This document shows, in pieces, positions 1 through 8,215 of a stretch of 64,000 nucleotides of DNA (its first letter is position 1; every line of letters starts with the position of its first letter). The position numbers and the translations under genes are program-made. Source of the stretch: Anaerotignum propionicum DSM 1682 (GTDB lineage: Bacteria; Bacillota; Clostridia; Lachnospirales; Anaerotignaceae); assembly GCF_001561955.1 (NCBI RefSeq), contig NZ_CP014223.1, forward strand, positions 1,116,001-1,180,000, written 5' to 3'. The notes below the pieces were generated by a model, which had not been told where the DNA came from, searched no databases, and saw only the letters and a list, made by a program, of their open reading frames with translations.

Positions 1-1
1 T

Positions 2-601
2 GCTGATTCGGGAACAGGCGAAGGTGGCGGAGCTGGTGAGGGGGAAGGACTTCACCAAGATGACGGAATAGGCAAGGACAGTTATACCAAGGATGAGGTT
101 TTACAGCTTATTCAAAGTGAATCGGATAAGAGAGTTCAGCAAGCCTTAAAAACACAGCAAAAAAAGTATGAAAAGGAATTGAGCAAACAAAAAAGTCTAG
201 TGGGACTTGATGAAGAAGCACGAGGGCAGGCTGAAAAAGACCAGCGTATTTCTGAATTGGAAGAAGAGCTTTCTAAATTTAGACTTTCTAACACCAAGGC
301 AGAAATCAGCAAGGTTTTAAATAACAGGGGGCTGGATGCTAACCTTGTGGACTTTGTTGTAACAACGGACGATACAGAGGAATGCCTTGAAAAAATAGAA
401 AGCCTGGATAAGATTTTCAAGGCCATGCTGAAAAAGGAAGTTGATGCAAGACTTAAATCAGGAGCCACTACCCCTAAAAGCTCAACGGCTGGGCTTGACG
501 GTAGCATTACGAGGGAACAATTCTCTAAGATGCCACTAACCGAACAGGCCGAAGTAGCGAAAAACAACAGACAACTTTATGACGAATTAACCAAGAGATA
601 A
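2..601 (+). CDS. Phage capsid scaffold protein, DUF4355-like (5' partial)
   Basis: The frame is already open at base 2, so the start lies outside the window. The visible part begins with a Gly/Glu-rich stretch, continues into a long charged coiled-coil rich in Lys, Gln and Glu (roughly 35-115 visible residues), and ends in a short polar tail. This layout, directly before the major capsid gene, is typical of DUF4355-type scaffold proteins of siphoviruses, which guide prohead assembly and then leave the particle. The call rests on composition and gene order, not on catalytic residues. An ATG or TTG inside the frame (about base 179) is not the true start because coding continues upstream without a stop. 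Confidence 0.8.
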   Translation, partial: ADSGTGEGGGAGEGEGLHQDDGIGKDSYTKDEVLQLIQSESDKRVQQALKTQQKKYEKELSKQKSLVGLDEEARGQAEKDQRISELEEELSKFRLSNTKAEISKVLNNRGLDANLVDFVVTTDDTEECLEKIESLDKIFKAMLKKEVDARLKSGATTPKSSTAGLDGSITREQFSKMPLTEQAEVAKNNRQLYDELTKR

Positions 602-617
602 GAAAGGATGATGAATA

Positions 618-1397
618 ATGGCTATGACAGGCTATGAAAGTTTTGTAATTGAAAATAAAATGACCGATTTGGTAAATACAAAGGTGGATGCCCGTTCCCT
701 TATGACAATGGACTATTCCCTTGCTGAAAGTGCAGGATTAAAGAAAATTGTAAACAAATATACCTACACTGGTGCAGTGGAAAAGCTTGCTAAAGGTGAA
801 AAAAATACTACTACCGGTGGTGTTGCCTTCACGCCTACTGAATATACGGTAGAAAGATACCAGCAGACCTTTGAATATAACGATATGGATATCATGAAAG
901 ACCCTTATGTATTGGACGTTGCCACAAGTGGAGCTGCCACTATTATGGCAAATGAAATTAAGGCGGAATACTTTGCGGAGCTGGAAAAAATCACAAATGA
1001 ATTTGAGTACACAGTTTTTGATTATGCCGCCATTGTTGATGCATTGGCAAACCTTGACAAGGAAACAGAAGAAGATATGTTTGTTATCATGGGTAATGAC
1101 TTACGGGCGAAAATCAGAAAAGACAGCGATTTCATTTCCAGCAAACAGGGCGAAATCCTCTATACAGGTCAGTTTGGTGCTATTTGTGGCTTGCCTGTAT
1201 TGTTTTCTAAGCTTGTGCCCGCTGGTACTGCTTATATCACAAAGAAGGATGCGATTAAGTTCTTTGTAAAAAAAGAGGGTTCCGTGGAACAGGACAGAGA
1301 CGTAGAAACAAAAGACAATAAGGTTGTATATTCAAGATATGGAGTTATGGCTTTGGTAGACGAAACCTATAGCGTGAAGCTCACAAAGAAAGCTTAA
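618..1397 (+). CDS. Phage major capsid protein
   Basis: A 259-residue protein lying 17 bases after the scaffold gene, with an AGGATG-type ribosome binding site. It has the pattern of small HK97-fold capsid proteins of low-GC siphoviruses: an N-terminal arm, a Thr/Tyr-rich E-loop region around residues 60-80, and a C-terminal part with a 'FVIMGNDLRAKIR' strand-helix motif and ending in a short basic tail. No separate delta domain or protease is visible, which fits a capsid that uses the separate scaffold encoded upstream. It forms the icosahedral shell. Confidence comes from length, position and overall pattern. Confidence 0.85.
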   Translation: MAMTGYESFVIENKMTDLVNTKVDARSLMTMDYSLAESAGLKKIVNKYTYTGAVEKLAKGEKNTTTGGVAFTPTEYTVERYQQTFEYNDMDIMKDPYVLDVATSGAATIMANEIKAEYFAELEKITNEFEYTVFDYAAIVDALANLDKETEEDMFVIMGNDLRAKIRKDSDFISSKQGEILYTGQFGAICGLPVLFSKLVPAGTAYITKKDAIKFFVKKEGSVEQDRDVETKDNKVVYSRYGVMALVDETYSVKLTKKA

Positions 1398-1414
1398 GGA
1401 ATGGGGCTGATTAA

Positions 1415-1705
1415 ATGGAACTTGCAGAACAGGTAAAGCTTATCACTGGCAATGCCAATGATGCTTTAATCAGTCTTATGCTGAATAAGGCCAAGGGTGA
1501 AATAGAATCCTATTTAAATCTGGGCTATGACACAAAGTATGATAATATCGCCGTTGATATAGCAGTGCTTAAAATCAACCGTTTAGGCTCTGAGGGGTTA
1601 TCTTCTCAGGGCTATAGCGGTGCAAGCGAAAGCTATGTCGATGGGTTCCCGCAGGAAATTAGAATGCAGCTGGACAGATTTAAAAAGAAATGGGGTGCTT
1701 TGTAA
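1415..1705 (+). CDS. Phage head-tail connector (gp6-like adaptor)
   Basis: A 96-residue, mainly helical protein immediately after the capsid gene. The N-terminal 'LITGNANDALISLMLNKAKGEIESYL' helix pair (residues about 8-35) and the 'DIAVLKINRLGSEGLSSQGYSGASESYVDGFP' region match the layout of gp6-like head-tail connectors, which form the ring below the portal. Its stop codon overlaps the start of the next gene (TAATG), so the two are translationally coupled. The exact subfamily is inferred from size and position. Confidence 0.75.
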   Translation: MELAEQVKLITGNANDALISLMLNKAKGEIESYLNLGYDTKYDNIAVDIAVLKINRLGSEGLSSQGYSGASESYVDGFPQEIRMQLDRFKKKWGAL

Positions 1706-2022
1706 TGTCACTGAATGGCAGAATGAAGCCCCATGCCCTTTATATCAATAATCCCATAGAGGATGAATATGGCAGCATGATTGACAACTATGAATTTTTA
1801 TGTCAGGTCATGGTGGCAATACACTTTAATTCCATGGGCAGGGTAAACGATGATATACGGTATAAGGACTGTCAGTATTTAGGGGTATCTTCCCATAAAG
1901 GCTTAGATTTGAAAAAGCAATATAAGCTGGTGCCGAAGGATGGTGAAGGGGCAGGGTACTTTATTAAAAGTATTAATGAGCTTACAAGGCTGTCTCAGTA
2001 CCTATTACAGGCGGTGATTTAA
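1705..2022 (+). CDS. Phage head closure / head-tail joining protein
   Basis: A 105-residue protein. I place the start at the ATG overlapping the previous stop (TAATG) instead of the in-frame ATG 15 bases upstream. It is beta-rich ('DYEFLCQVMVAIHFNS', 'YLGVSSHKGLDLKKQYKLV'), as expected of head-closure (SPP1 gp16-like) proteins that seal the connector. Gene order is the main support: connector, head closure, HK97 gp10-like, tail terminator, tail tube. It ends in a TAATG overlap with the next gene. Confidence 0.65.
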   Translation: MSLNGRMKPHALYINNPIEDEYGSMIDNYEFLCQVMVAIHFNSMGRVNDDIRYKDCQYLGVSSHKGLDLKKQYKLVPKDGEGAGYFIKSINELTRLSQYLLQAVI

Positions 2023-2438
2023 TGAATGAGATTAGCTTGAATATTAAGAAGCTAATAGCTGAAACCATACCAAACAGTGTTATGGCGGCCTTAGAAGGGG
2101 CATGTCAGGGCATAGAAAATAAGGCCGTTGATAATTGTCCGTCGGATGATGGTACATTGCGTGGCAGCATTACGCATAGGGTGGAACAATCTGACCGAAC
2201 CTTTACGGGATACATTGGCAGCAATGCAGAATATGCACCCTATGTGCATGAAGGAACAGGGCTTTATGCTAAAGATGGGAAAGGCCGTAGAAATGTGCCT
2301 TGGGTTTATCGGGATGCAGAGGGCAACTTCCACAGTACAAAAGGGCAAGACCCAAACCCGTTTTTACAAAAGGCTGTTGATGAAAGTATGGATGATATCT
2401 TGAGAGAATTTGAGGGGTGCTTGGATGATGGTACTTAA
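2022..2438 (+). CDS. HK97 gp10-like phage tail completion protein
   Basis: A 138-residue protein. It shows the gp10/HK97 family signature: an N-terminal helix, then 'AVDNCPSDDGTLRGSITHRVEQ', a 'YIGSNAEYAPYVHEGTG' motif near residues 60-80, and a C-terminal 'NPFLQKAVDESMDDI' helix. Members of this family complete the neck between head and tail. It starts inside the previous stop codon and its 3' end overlaps the next gene by about 14 bases, as expected in a tightly packed phage morphogenesis operon. Confidence 0.85.
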   Translation: MNEISLNIKKLIAETIPNSVMAALEGACQGIENKAVDNCPSDDGTLRGSITHRVEQSDRTFTGYIGSNAEYAPYVHEGTGLYAKDGKGRRNVPWVYRDAEGNFHSTKGQDPNPFLQKAVDESMDDILREFEGCLDDGT

Positions 2439-2778
2439 TGAGTTGGTAGGTATTCTAAGACCCTTGGGATACCCTGTAAAACCTTTTGGGACAACTGAAA
2501 TAGAGGATTGCATCGTTTATAATTTTATCCCCTTGACAAGTGACAAGATAAAGGAGCAAAACAGGCTGGAAGTAACGGTTATTTCAAAAAGCATGGAAAA
2601 GGGGTTAAAAATCCTTGAAGATGTGAAAAACCTTTTGATTACCCAAGGGGATGAACAGCTAACGGATAGTATTCTTAATGTGGCCTTAAATGGCGGTGGA
2701 AGTCTTGAAAACCTTGAGACAAATACTTTTCATTTTAAGGCCAATTTTATTGTTTTAAGTAGATATAGAAGGGCGTGA
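2425..2778 (+). CDS. Phage tail terminator protein
   Basis: About 117 residues. The start is placed at the ATG at 2425, seven bases after an AGGGG ribosome binding site; an adjacent ATG at 2428 is equally possible, and an upstream TTG lies before the ribosome binding site. It carries the pattern of small tail-terminator proteins: an N-terminal helix with 'LGYPVKPFG', a strand with 'CIVYNFIPLTSD', and a C-terminal 'FHFKANFIVLSRYRR' strand. Such proteins cap the tail tube and set where it joins the head. It overlaps the tail tube start by four bases. Confidence 0.65.
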   Translation: MMVLNELVGILRPLGYPVKPFGTTEIEDCIVYNFIPLTSDKIKEQNRLEVTVISKSMEKGLKILEDVKNLLITQGDEQLTDSILNVALNGGGSLENLETNTFHFKANFIVLSRYRRA

Positions 2779-3326
2779 GATATGTGAAAAAAATTGTATT
2801 AGGCAGTGGCAAACTGTACATCGATGAATTTACTGGTACTTTACCTGAAGATGCCGTTTTGGAAGTCGAAACTAAACTTTTGGGATACATTCAGGGTGGT
2901 GCAACGTTGAGCTATAAACCTAGTTTCTATGAAGCCAAAGATGATTTAGGCATAGTGTCTAAAAAAATGATTGCTGATGAAGAAGCAATTCTAAAATCGG
3001 GTGTCATGACATGGAATGGCAATACACTGAAAAAACTTTCCTCTACAGCGAGAGTAACGGAGGATACAACCAAGAAAATTAGAACGGTGAAAATTGGCGG
3101 TGCTGGTAATCACGACGGAAAGAAATATGTAATCCATTTTGTACATGAGGATGCGGTGGACGGTGATATTCGTATTACAATTGTCGGCAGCAATGAAGCT
3201 GGATTTGAACTTGCATTTGCTAAAGATAAGGAAACGGTTATCAACGCAGAATTTAAAGCGCAGCCACAGGATAACGAAGGAACTCTGATTCTGTATAAGG
3301 AAGAAGATAGCGGTATTACAGCGTAA
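2775..3326 (+). CDS. Phage major tail tube protein
   Basis: A 183-residue beta-rich protein with a GTG start overlapping the previous stop (GTGA). It begins with 'KKIVLGSGKLYIDEF', shows 'IQGGATLSYKPSFYEAKDD' near residue 40 and ends 'ELAFAKDKETVINAEFKAQPQ', a pattern common to tail tube proteins of Gram-positive siphoviruses. It polymerises into the tube inside which the tape measure lies. A strong hairpin terminator follows at once, which would lower expression of the later tail genes relative to this abundant structural protein. Confidence 0.8.
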   Translation: MRYVKKIVLGSGKLYIDEFTGTLPEDAVLEVETKLLGYIQGGATLSYKPSFYEAKDDLGIVSKKMIADEEAILKSGVMTWNGNTLKKLSSTARVTEDTTKKIRTVKIGGAGNHDGKKYVIHFVHEDAVDGDIRITIVGSNEAGFELAFAKDKETVINAEFKAQPQDNEGTLILYKEEDSGITA

Positions 3327-3333
3327 ATGACTA

Positions 3334-3366
3334 AAGGGGGATACCATAAAAATGGTGTCCCTTTTC
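3334..3366 (+). terminator. Intrinsic terminator after tail tube gene
   Basis: GGGGGATACCAT pairs with ATGGTGTCCC (one G-U pair) across a four-A loop and is followed by TTTT. It lies inside the phage structural operon, so it is probably a partial terminator that reduces transcription of the chaperone and tape-measure genes. Confidence 0.75.
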
Positions 3367-3390
3367 TATTTAAAAAAAGGAGTGAAATAA

Positions 3391-3747
3391 ATGCTAGATT
3401 TGCAGAAAGCTTCAACCGAACTATATGAAGTAAAATGGCTTGACGGTAGTATTTTGAAATTGCAGAAACCTACCAGAGCTATGGAGCTTAGTTTCTTTGA
3501 TATGCAAAATAAGGAAATGGACGAAAAAACAGCACAGACATTATTGTATAACCTTTTGTTCCGTATTTTCAACAGACGAGAGCCTGTAACTATTGAAAAG
3601 AAAGGTTTCTTTCATAAGCTCACAAAGAAAAAAGAATTGCTTGAAATCACAGAAAGTGAAATTGAGAAAATCCCCTATGATATTTTGTTTGAGGTATTAA
3701 AGGAATACTTTGATTATTATTACAAAAATCTGAAAATGGGGGAATAG
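3391..3747 (+). CDS. Phage tail assembly chaperone G-like protein
   Basis: A 118-residue protein with a good AGGAGTG ribosome binding site. It has 'YEVKWLDGSILKLQKPTRAMELSFFDMQ' at the N terminus and a helical C-terminal half. It lies between the tail tube and the tape measure, the standard place of the lambda G / G-T chaperone pair. The last codons run through a G5 tract (GGGGGAA) before TAG, and a second frame that opens just upstream continues past this stop into the next gene. A -1 frameshift would make a G-T fusion of this protein with the next. Confidence 0.7.
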   Translation: MLDLQKASTELYEVKWLDGSILKLQKPTRAMELSFFDMQNKEMDEKTAQTLLYNLLFRIFNRREPVTIEKKGFFHKLTKKKELLEITESEIEKIPYDILFEVLKEYFDYYYKNLKMGE

Positions 3748-3758
3748 TTCTCCCCTAT

Positions 3759-4028
3759 ATGCCCTCTGATACAGGGGAGGAAGTCAAGGAATACTTGACA
3801 ACGGAAACAGAGGAATTAAAAAAAGTATCCGATTATTCAGGGTTAAATTTTGATGAATGCTTAAGCCTTGGAATGGATACCTATAAACAACTTTTTAGAG
3901 ATGCGTTCATTCACGATATGAAGCAATCTAAGGAAGGTAAAGAGTATCTGGAGGACTGTTGGCTTTTACAGCAAACGACACCTGATAGGGGTAAATTAAA
4001 GGAACGGTTCGGAGGTGACAATAAATGA
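3759..4028 (+). CDS. Phage tail assembly chaperone T-like part
   Basis: An 89-residue acidic protein in the -1 frame relative to the preceding chaperone gene. Its own ATG has only pyrimidine-rich sequence upstream (TTCTCCCCT) and no ribosome binding site, while the same frame is open back to about 3714. This fits expression as the C-terminal part of a frameshifted G-T fusion. The protein has 'YSGLNFDECLSLGMDTYKQLFRDAFIHDM', helical and charged, as expected for a part that binds the tape measure during tail assembly. The stop overlaps the tape measure start (ATGA). Confidence 0.6.
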   Translation: MPSDTGEEVKEYLTTETEELKKVSDYSGLNFDECLSLGMDTYKQLFRDAFIHDMKQSKEGKEYLEDCWLLQQTTPDRGKLKERFGGDNK

Positions 4029-5995
4029 TTGACTTAGGTGCTTTGGTTGCTAGAATACAGGTTGATAGCGGAGACAGTACCCAACAACTAGAAAATTTCA
4101 GTGGTAAAGTTGAAAATGCAGATGGGAAAAGTGTTGGTTTAAAAGATGCATTGAAAAAGTTAGCAGCTGGTTTTGCTATTGGTGCAGCTATCAAAAAGAC
4201 TGCGGATGCTGTGGTGGATTGTGTCAAAAAGGCTGATGAATTAAAGCAATCTTTTAATACCCTCCAAACACAGACAGGCGCAACAGATACCGAAATGGAA
4301 GGGCTAGAGCAATCCCTTAAAAATATCTATGCAAATAATTACGGTGAAAGTTTTGAGGATATTGCCACAGCAATGGCAGAGGTGAAGAATCAAACGGGGC
4401 TGGCGGGGGATGAGTTGGAAGATATGACGGAAAATGCCATTGCCCTTCGTGATACTTTTGGGTATGAGGTGCAGGAAAGCACCAGAGCTGCCGACATGAT
4501 GATGAAGCAGTTTGGTATTACTTCGGAAGAAGCTTTTAACCTAATTGCCCAAGGTTCTCAGTATGGCTTAGACAAAAATGGAAACTTACTGGATAGTATC
4601 AATGAATATTCGGTACATTTTGAACAGCTTGGCTTTAGTGCTGAGGACATGTTCAATGTATTCCATGATGGGGCAATGGAAGGCGTCTTTGACATTGATA
4701 AAGTTGGTGATGCTTTCAAAGAGTTTGGTATCCGTGTAAAGGATGGTAGTGACACAACAAATGAAGCCTTTAGCATTTTAGGGTTGAATGCACAGGAGAT
4801 GCAGGACAAATTTTCACAAGGCGGTGAAAGTGCGCAAGAAGCCTACTGGAAAGTTACGGAAGCCCTAAATAGTATTGATGACCCTGTACAAAGAAACATT
4901 GCAGGGGTTAATCTTTTCGGTACTATGTGGGAAGATGTGGGCGATAAAGCCATATTAGGCGCAATGGAAATGTCAGATTATTTTAATGGTACAGTGGATA
5001 CCATGAACCAAATCAAGGAAATTAAGTATGATAGCTTAGGAAATGCCTTCCAAGGTGTTGGTAGACAAATGGAAGTGGGTTTAATGATTCCTTTGGGGGA
5101 AAAGCTCTTACCAAAGCTGAATGAGTTTGCTAACTACATACAAGAAAATATGCCTTCAATTCAAGAAACCTTTCAAGGAATTATGGATAATGTAGGAGCT
5201 GCCATTACCTTTGTAACGGATAATCTGAATATTATTATCCCTATTTTAGCGGGTGCGGTGGCTGGGTTTGTTGCATTCAATGTGATTAATACAGTAATTC
5301 CTTTATTTACAGCAGTGCAAACCGCTATCACAGGTACAACAACGGTACAAGCAGCATTAAATGCGGTTATGGCCGCAAATCCGTTTGGGGTGATAGTAAC
5401 TGCAATCGGGTTATTGGTTGCCGCTGGTGTTGCTCTGTATATGAATTGGGATACCGTAAAACAGAAATGTGAAGAGTTGTTTGCAAAAATTTCTGAGGTT
5501 TGGGAAAACATCAAAACTACAATCTCTACGAAGGTTGAAGAAATAAAGACAGCCATCCATGATAAGATTCAGGATTTCAAGAATGCAGGTAAGGCAATTT
5601 TCACAGGTGTTTGGGACGGAATTAAAGAAGTTTGGGAAAATATAAAAGGCTGGGTAGATGAAAAGGTTTCTTGGCTTACAGATAAATTAACATTCTGGAG
5701 AAAAAGTAAAAGTGAAATGTCGGAGGACGATGACAATTCAGACGGCAGCCATAGAAACGGCTTGTCCTATGTTCCCTTTGATGGGTATAAGTCTATTCTA
5801 CACAAAGGGGAAATGGTACTGACACAAGCCGAAGCCGATAGATACCGCAATGGAGAAAACGGTGGAAGCAAGACGGAAAACTTTATTGTAAACATTGAAA
5901 AAGTTGAGAACAGCAACGGCAGAACTACAGGAGACTTAATGAGAGAAATGGAATTTTACAGGAAATCTAAGAAATTAGCTACAGGAGGTGCTTAA
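4025..5995 (+). CDS. Phage tail tape measure protein
   Basis: A 656-residue protein, the longest gene of the phage part. The first 330 residues are helical with repeated 'DTFGYEVQESTRAADMMMKQFGITSEEAFNLIAQGSQ'-type segments characteristic of TP901-family tape measures. Hydrophobic segments follow at about 400-470 ('IIPILAGAVAGFVAFNVI', 'VIVTAIGLLVAAGVALYMNW'). Next come amphipathic repeats with 'WENIKTTIS' and 'VWENIKGWVDEKV', and a C-terminal 'GLSYVPFDGYKSILHKGEMVLTQAEA' motif often seen at the end of these proteins. It sets tail length and contributes to DNA ejection. At 656 residues it predicts a relatively short siphovirus tail. Confidence 0.9.
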   Translation: MIDLGALVARIQVDSGDSTQQLENFSGKVENADGKSVGLKDALKKLAAGFAIGAAIKKTADAVVDCVKKADELKQSFNTLQTQTGATDTEMEGLEQSLKNIYANNYGESFEDIATAMAEVKNQTGLAGDELEDMTENAIALRDTFGYEVQESTRAADMMMKQFGITSEEAFNLIAQGSQYGLDKNGNLLDSINEYSVHFEQLGFSAEDMFNVFHDGAMEGVFDIDKVGDAFKEFGIRVKDGSDTTNEAFSILGLNAQEMQDKFSQGGESAQEAYWKVTEALNSIDDPVQRNIAGVNLFGTMWEDVGDKAILGAMEMSDYFNGTVDTMNQIKEIKYDSLGNAFQGVGRQMEVGLMIPLGEKLLPKLNEFANYIQENMPSIQETFQGIMDNVGAAITFVTDNLNIIIPILAGAVAGFVAFNVINTVIPLFTAVQTAITGTTTVQAALNAVMAANPFGVIVTAIGLLVAAGVALYMNWDTVKQKCEELFAKISEVWENIKTTISTKVEEIKTAIHDKIQDFKNAGKAIFTGVWDGIKEVWENIKGWVDEKVSWLTDKLTFWRKSKSEMSEDDDNSDGSHRNGLSYVPFDGYKSILHKGEMVLTQAEADRYRNGENGGSKTENFIVNIEKVENSNGRTTGDLMREMEFYRKSKKLATGGA

Positions 5996-5996
5996 G

Positions 5997-6688
5997 GTGT
6001 ATCAATATTTTACGTTCAAAGGGATAAATTCCCTTGATATGGGAGTGGTTATGCTAAAAGCACCCTCTATTTATAAACCAACAAAAAAGTCAATGAGATT
6101 GAAATTGCAGGGCGTAACGGTATCTTACATGAGGATACCAATACATATGAAAACTATACAAAAGAAGCCGAATGTCAGGTGATGGACAGAAGCCGTATTG
6201 ATGATGTTTGTGCTTGGCTGAATGGTTATGGTGAAGTTATTTTCAGCAGTGAACCAGATAAAGTATATCGGGCATTCATCAAGAACCAGATACCTTTTAA
6301 TAACATTCTGCTGAATTTGAATGATTTCCTAGTACAGTTTGATTGCTTTCCCTTCAAGTATTCTGTGGATAAGGCTGATGAAGAAATAACTTTGACAACA
6401 GCAACCACTATCTATAATCAAGGAACCATTTACAGTGAACCAATTATCACAGTTTATGGTACAGGGAATGTGACAATCACAATTCATGGCACTGCCTATG
6501 CAATTTCAGAGATTGATGGCTATGTCACTATCAACAGTGAGATTCAAGAAGTTTATAAGGATAGTACAAATAAAAACAATTCCTTTTCAGCGTTGGATTT
6601 CCCTAAATTTCAAGAGGGGGCGAATACAATCAGTTGGACGGGAAGTGTAACAAGATTAGAAATAAAACCGAATTGGAGATGGTTATAA
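5997..6688 (+). pseudogene. Distal tail protein (Dit), reading frame shifted at an A6 tract
   Basis: The start is a GTG at 5997, seven bases after AGGAGGT. The N-terminal part (VYQYFTFKGINSLDMGVVM...) runs to a stop at 6182 in a nonsense tail. The correct continuation, 'VNEIEIAGRNGILHEDTN', lies in the -1 frame from 6089 and reads on through 'DRSRIDDVCAWLNGYGEVIFSSEPDKVY' to 6688. The joined product would be about 230 residues with the usual Dit layout, forming the hub that joins tail tube and baseplate. The break coincides with A6 at 6083-6088, which is also an in-frame A AAA AAG heptamer. It may be one lost A, a sequencing error, or a -1 ribosomal frameshift. The ATG at 6179 has no ribosome binding site. 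Confidence 0.8.
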
Positions 6689-6689
6689 G

Positions 6690-7745
6690 ATGGCGCAAGT
6701 CTATAAGAAATTAGAGATTGATGTAAATAAAGAAGTAACAAGTATTATTACAGCCGTGCAAAATGATGCCAAAAGCCGATATTTGGACATTGTTTTGTTA
6801 GACGGCAGTACAGCAATTAACCTCACAGGGCACGAGGTTAGAATATATGGGAAAAAGGCTGATGGGATGGAGTTTTATAACAACGGAGCCATTACCAACG
6901 CAACCGTAGGAAGGTGCCAGTTTGAATTAACTTCTCAGGCGTTGGTATTGGCACAGGATTTGGAAGTGCAGATTATTTTGTTCAAGAACAATGTGGAGGT
7001 TCTGAGCACACAGCCCTTTAAGATACATATAGTGAAAAGTCTGATTTCTGCAGGAGCTGTGGAGAGCAGTAACGAATATGGCGCATTGGTGGTGCTATAT
7101 CAGAATCTTTACGAAGCCCATGATTTAATGACTACCATGGTGCAAAATATCGGTGTTCCGGGGGAGATTGCAGGGCAGCTTACCATTGATACCATGTGGG
7201 ATGCTTGGGAATACCTTTGCAATTATGTTTCCGAGGATTTAACCACACTGCTACAGAATGCAATCAATAACAACTCTGTGGATGGGGTTGTGCAGAGGTT
7301 GGGAAATACTGCGGACATAGGCGGAACGGCAACGGCAGGAACGTTAATGGCAAAAGCAAATGCTTTAATCAACAAAAAGCAAATGTTTTTATCAAGGAAG
7401 ATGGCGTCTGTAACTGCAGGAGTAAGCAGTAACAACACAACAGTAATTAATGGGGCTGGTTTATTTTATAGCGTAACGGCATTATCAGTTAATATTTCTG
7501 ACAGTATAACAATTAGCGTTGATGGTAAATCGTATACTAACACGATGGGTTATAGTTCTGGGAATGCAATGGCTTGGTTGTATTTGACTACCTCGATGAG
7601 CGATATGGAAATTCTAAAAGCAAGCTCATATTCAGGATACTCTGGACAACATTTTTCAGTTATAGAATTTAATAATAACTTAACCATAACTTACAACCCC
7701 ACCTCAACAAGAAACATAAGAATTTTTTATGCTTTATACGAATAG
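6690..7745 (+). CDS. Phage baseplate upper protein (BppU-like)
   Basis: A 351-residue protein following Dit by one base. The N-terminal 110 residues ('YKKLEIDVNKEVTSIITAVQNDAKSRYLDIVLLDGS...LTGHEVRIYGKKADG') match the BppU N-terminal domain that anchors receptor-binding proteins to the baseplate. The middle is helical ('NEYGALVVLYQNLYEAHDLM'). The C-terminal 130 residues are Ser/Thr/Asn-rich beta structure and probably carry the host-binding or adaptor part. That tail is the segment expected to vary between related phages. The anchor domain call is firm; the receptor role is inferred. Confidence 0.8.
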   Translation: MAQVYKKLEIDVNKEVTSIITAVQNDAKSRYLDIVLLDGSTAINLTGHEVRIYGKKADGMEFYNNGAITNATVGRCQFELTSQALVLAQDLEVQIILFKNNVEVLSTQPFKIHIVKSLISAGAVESSNEYGALVVLYQNLYEAHDLMTTMVQNIGVPGEIAGQLTIDTMWDAWEYLCNYVSEDLTTLLQNAINNNSVDGVVQRLGNTADIGGTATAGTLMAKANALINKKQMFLSRKMASVTAGVSSNNTTVINGAGLFYSVTALSVNISDSITISVDGKSYTNTMGYSSGNAMAWLYLTTSMSDMEILKASSYSGYSGQHFSVIEFNNNLTITYNPTSTRNIRIFYALYE

Positions 7746-7754
7746 GAGGCTATT

Positions 7755-8081
7755 ATGTATTATAAAAAACAAGGAAATGTACTTCCAGAAATAAAAGCTG
7801 GATGCGTATACGAAGAAAGTTATTCTTATGAAGGATATATATTTTTGAAATATGAAGTAAACAATATTCCGTCAGAGGAAATAGTGGAAATAACGAAAGA
7901 AGAATACAAAGCAAATAAACCTATTATTCCAGAATTGGAGCCAGACCCAATGGAACTCATAGAAGATGAAGTCCTACAAGCTGAAATGCTGTTAAATCAG
8001 CAATTGATTCTAAGCAAGCAGACAGAAATTGATATAACATTAGCAGAATTACTGCTGAATCAACAGGGGGTGGTGAGATGA
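7755..8081 (+). CDS. Phage tail-associated hypothetical protein
   Basis: A 108-residue acidic protein with a GGAGGC ribosome binding site ten bases before the ATG. It has an N-terminal beta part ('YYKKQGNVLPEIKAGCVYEESYSYEGYIFLKYEVNN') and a C-terminal helix with repeated 'EMLLNQQLIL' / 'ELLLNQQG' units. It lies between the baseplate protein and XkdX, a place often filled by small tail-fibre accessory proteins. No family is recognised with confidence. The stop overlaps the next start (ATGA), so it belongs to the same translation unit. Confidence 0.65.
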   Translation: MYYKKQGNVLPEIKAGCVYEESYSYEGYIFLKYEVNNIPSEEIVEITKEEYKANKPIIPELEPDPMELIEDEVLQAEMLLNQQLILSKQTEIDITLAELLLNQQGVVR

Positions 8082-8215
8082 TTTATAAAATTGTAAAGCG
8101 GTATTTTGATTCTCAGATTTATTCTGCTGAGAATGTAGGCATGTTCGTAAAAAGTGGCAAAATCACAGCAGAGCAGTTTGCAGAAATCACAGGGCAGGAG
8201 TATGAGGTGGTTTAA
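8078..8215 (+). CDS. XkdX family phage protein
   Basis: A 45-residue protein starting at the ATG that overlaps the previous stop (ATGA) and ending in a TAATG overlap with the next gene. The sequence begins 'MIYKIVKRYFDSQIYSAENV' and contains 'GMFVKSGKITAEQFAEITG', the usual XkdX pattern of a short amphipathic helix followed by a K-x-I-T-x-E-Q/E-F/Y motif. Small XkdX proteins are found next to tail-fibre and baseplate genes in Gram-positive prophages; their role is not established. Confidence 0.75.
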   Translation: MIYKIVKRYFDSQIYSAENVGMFVKSGKITAEQFAEITGQEYEVV

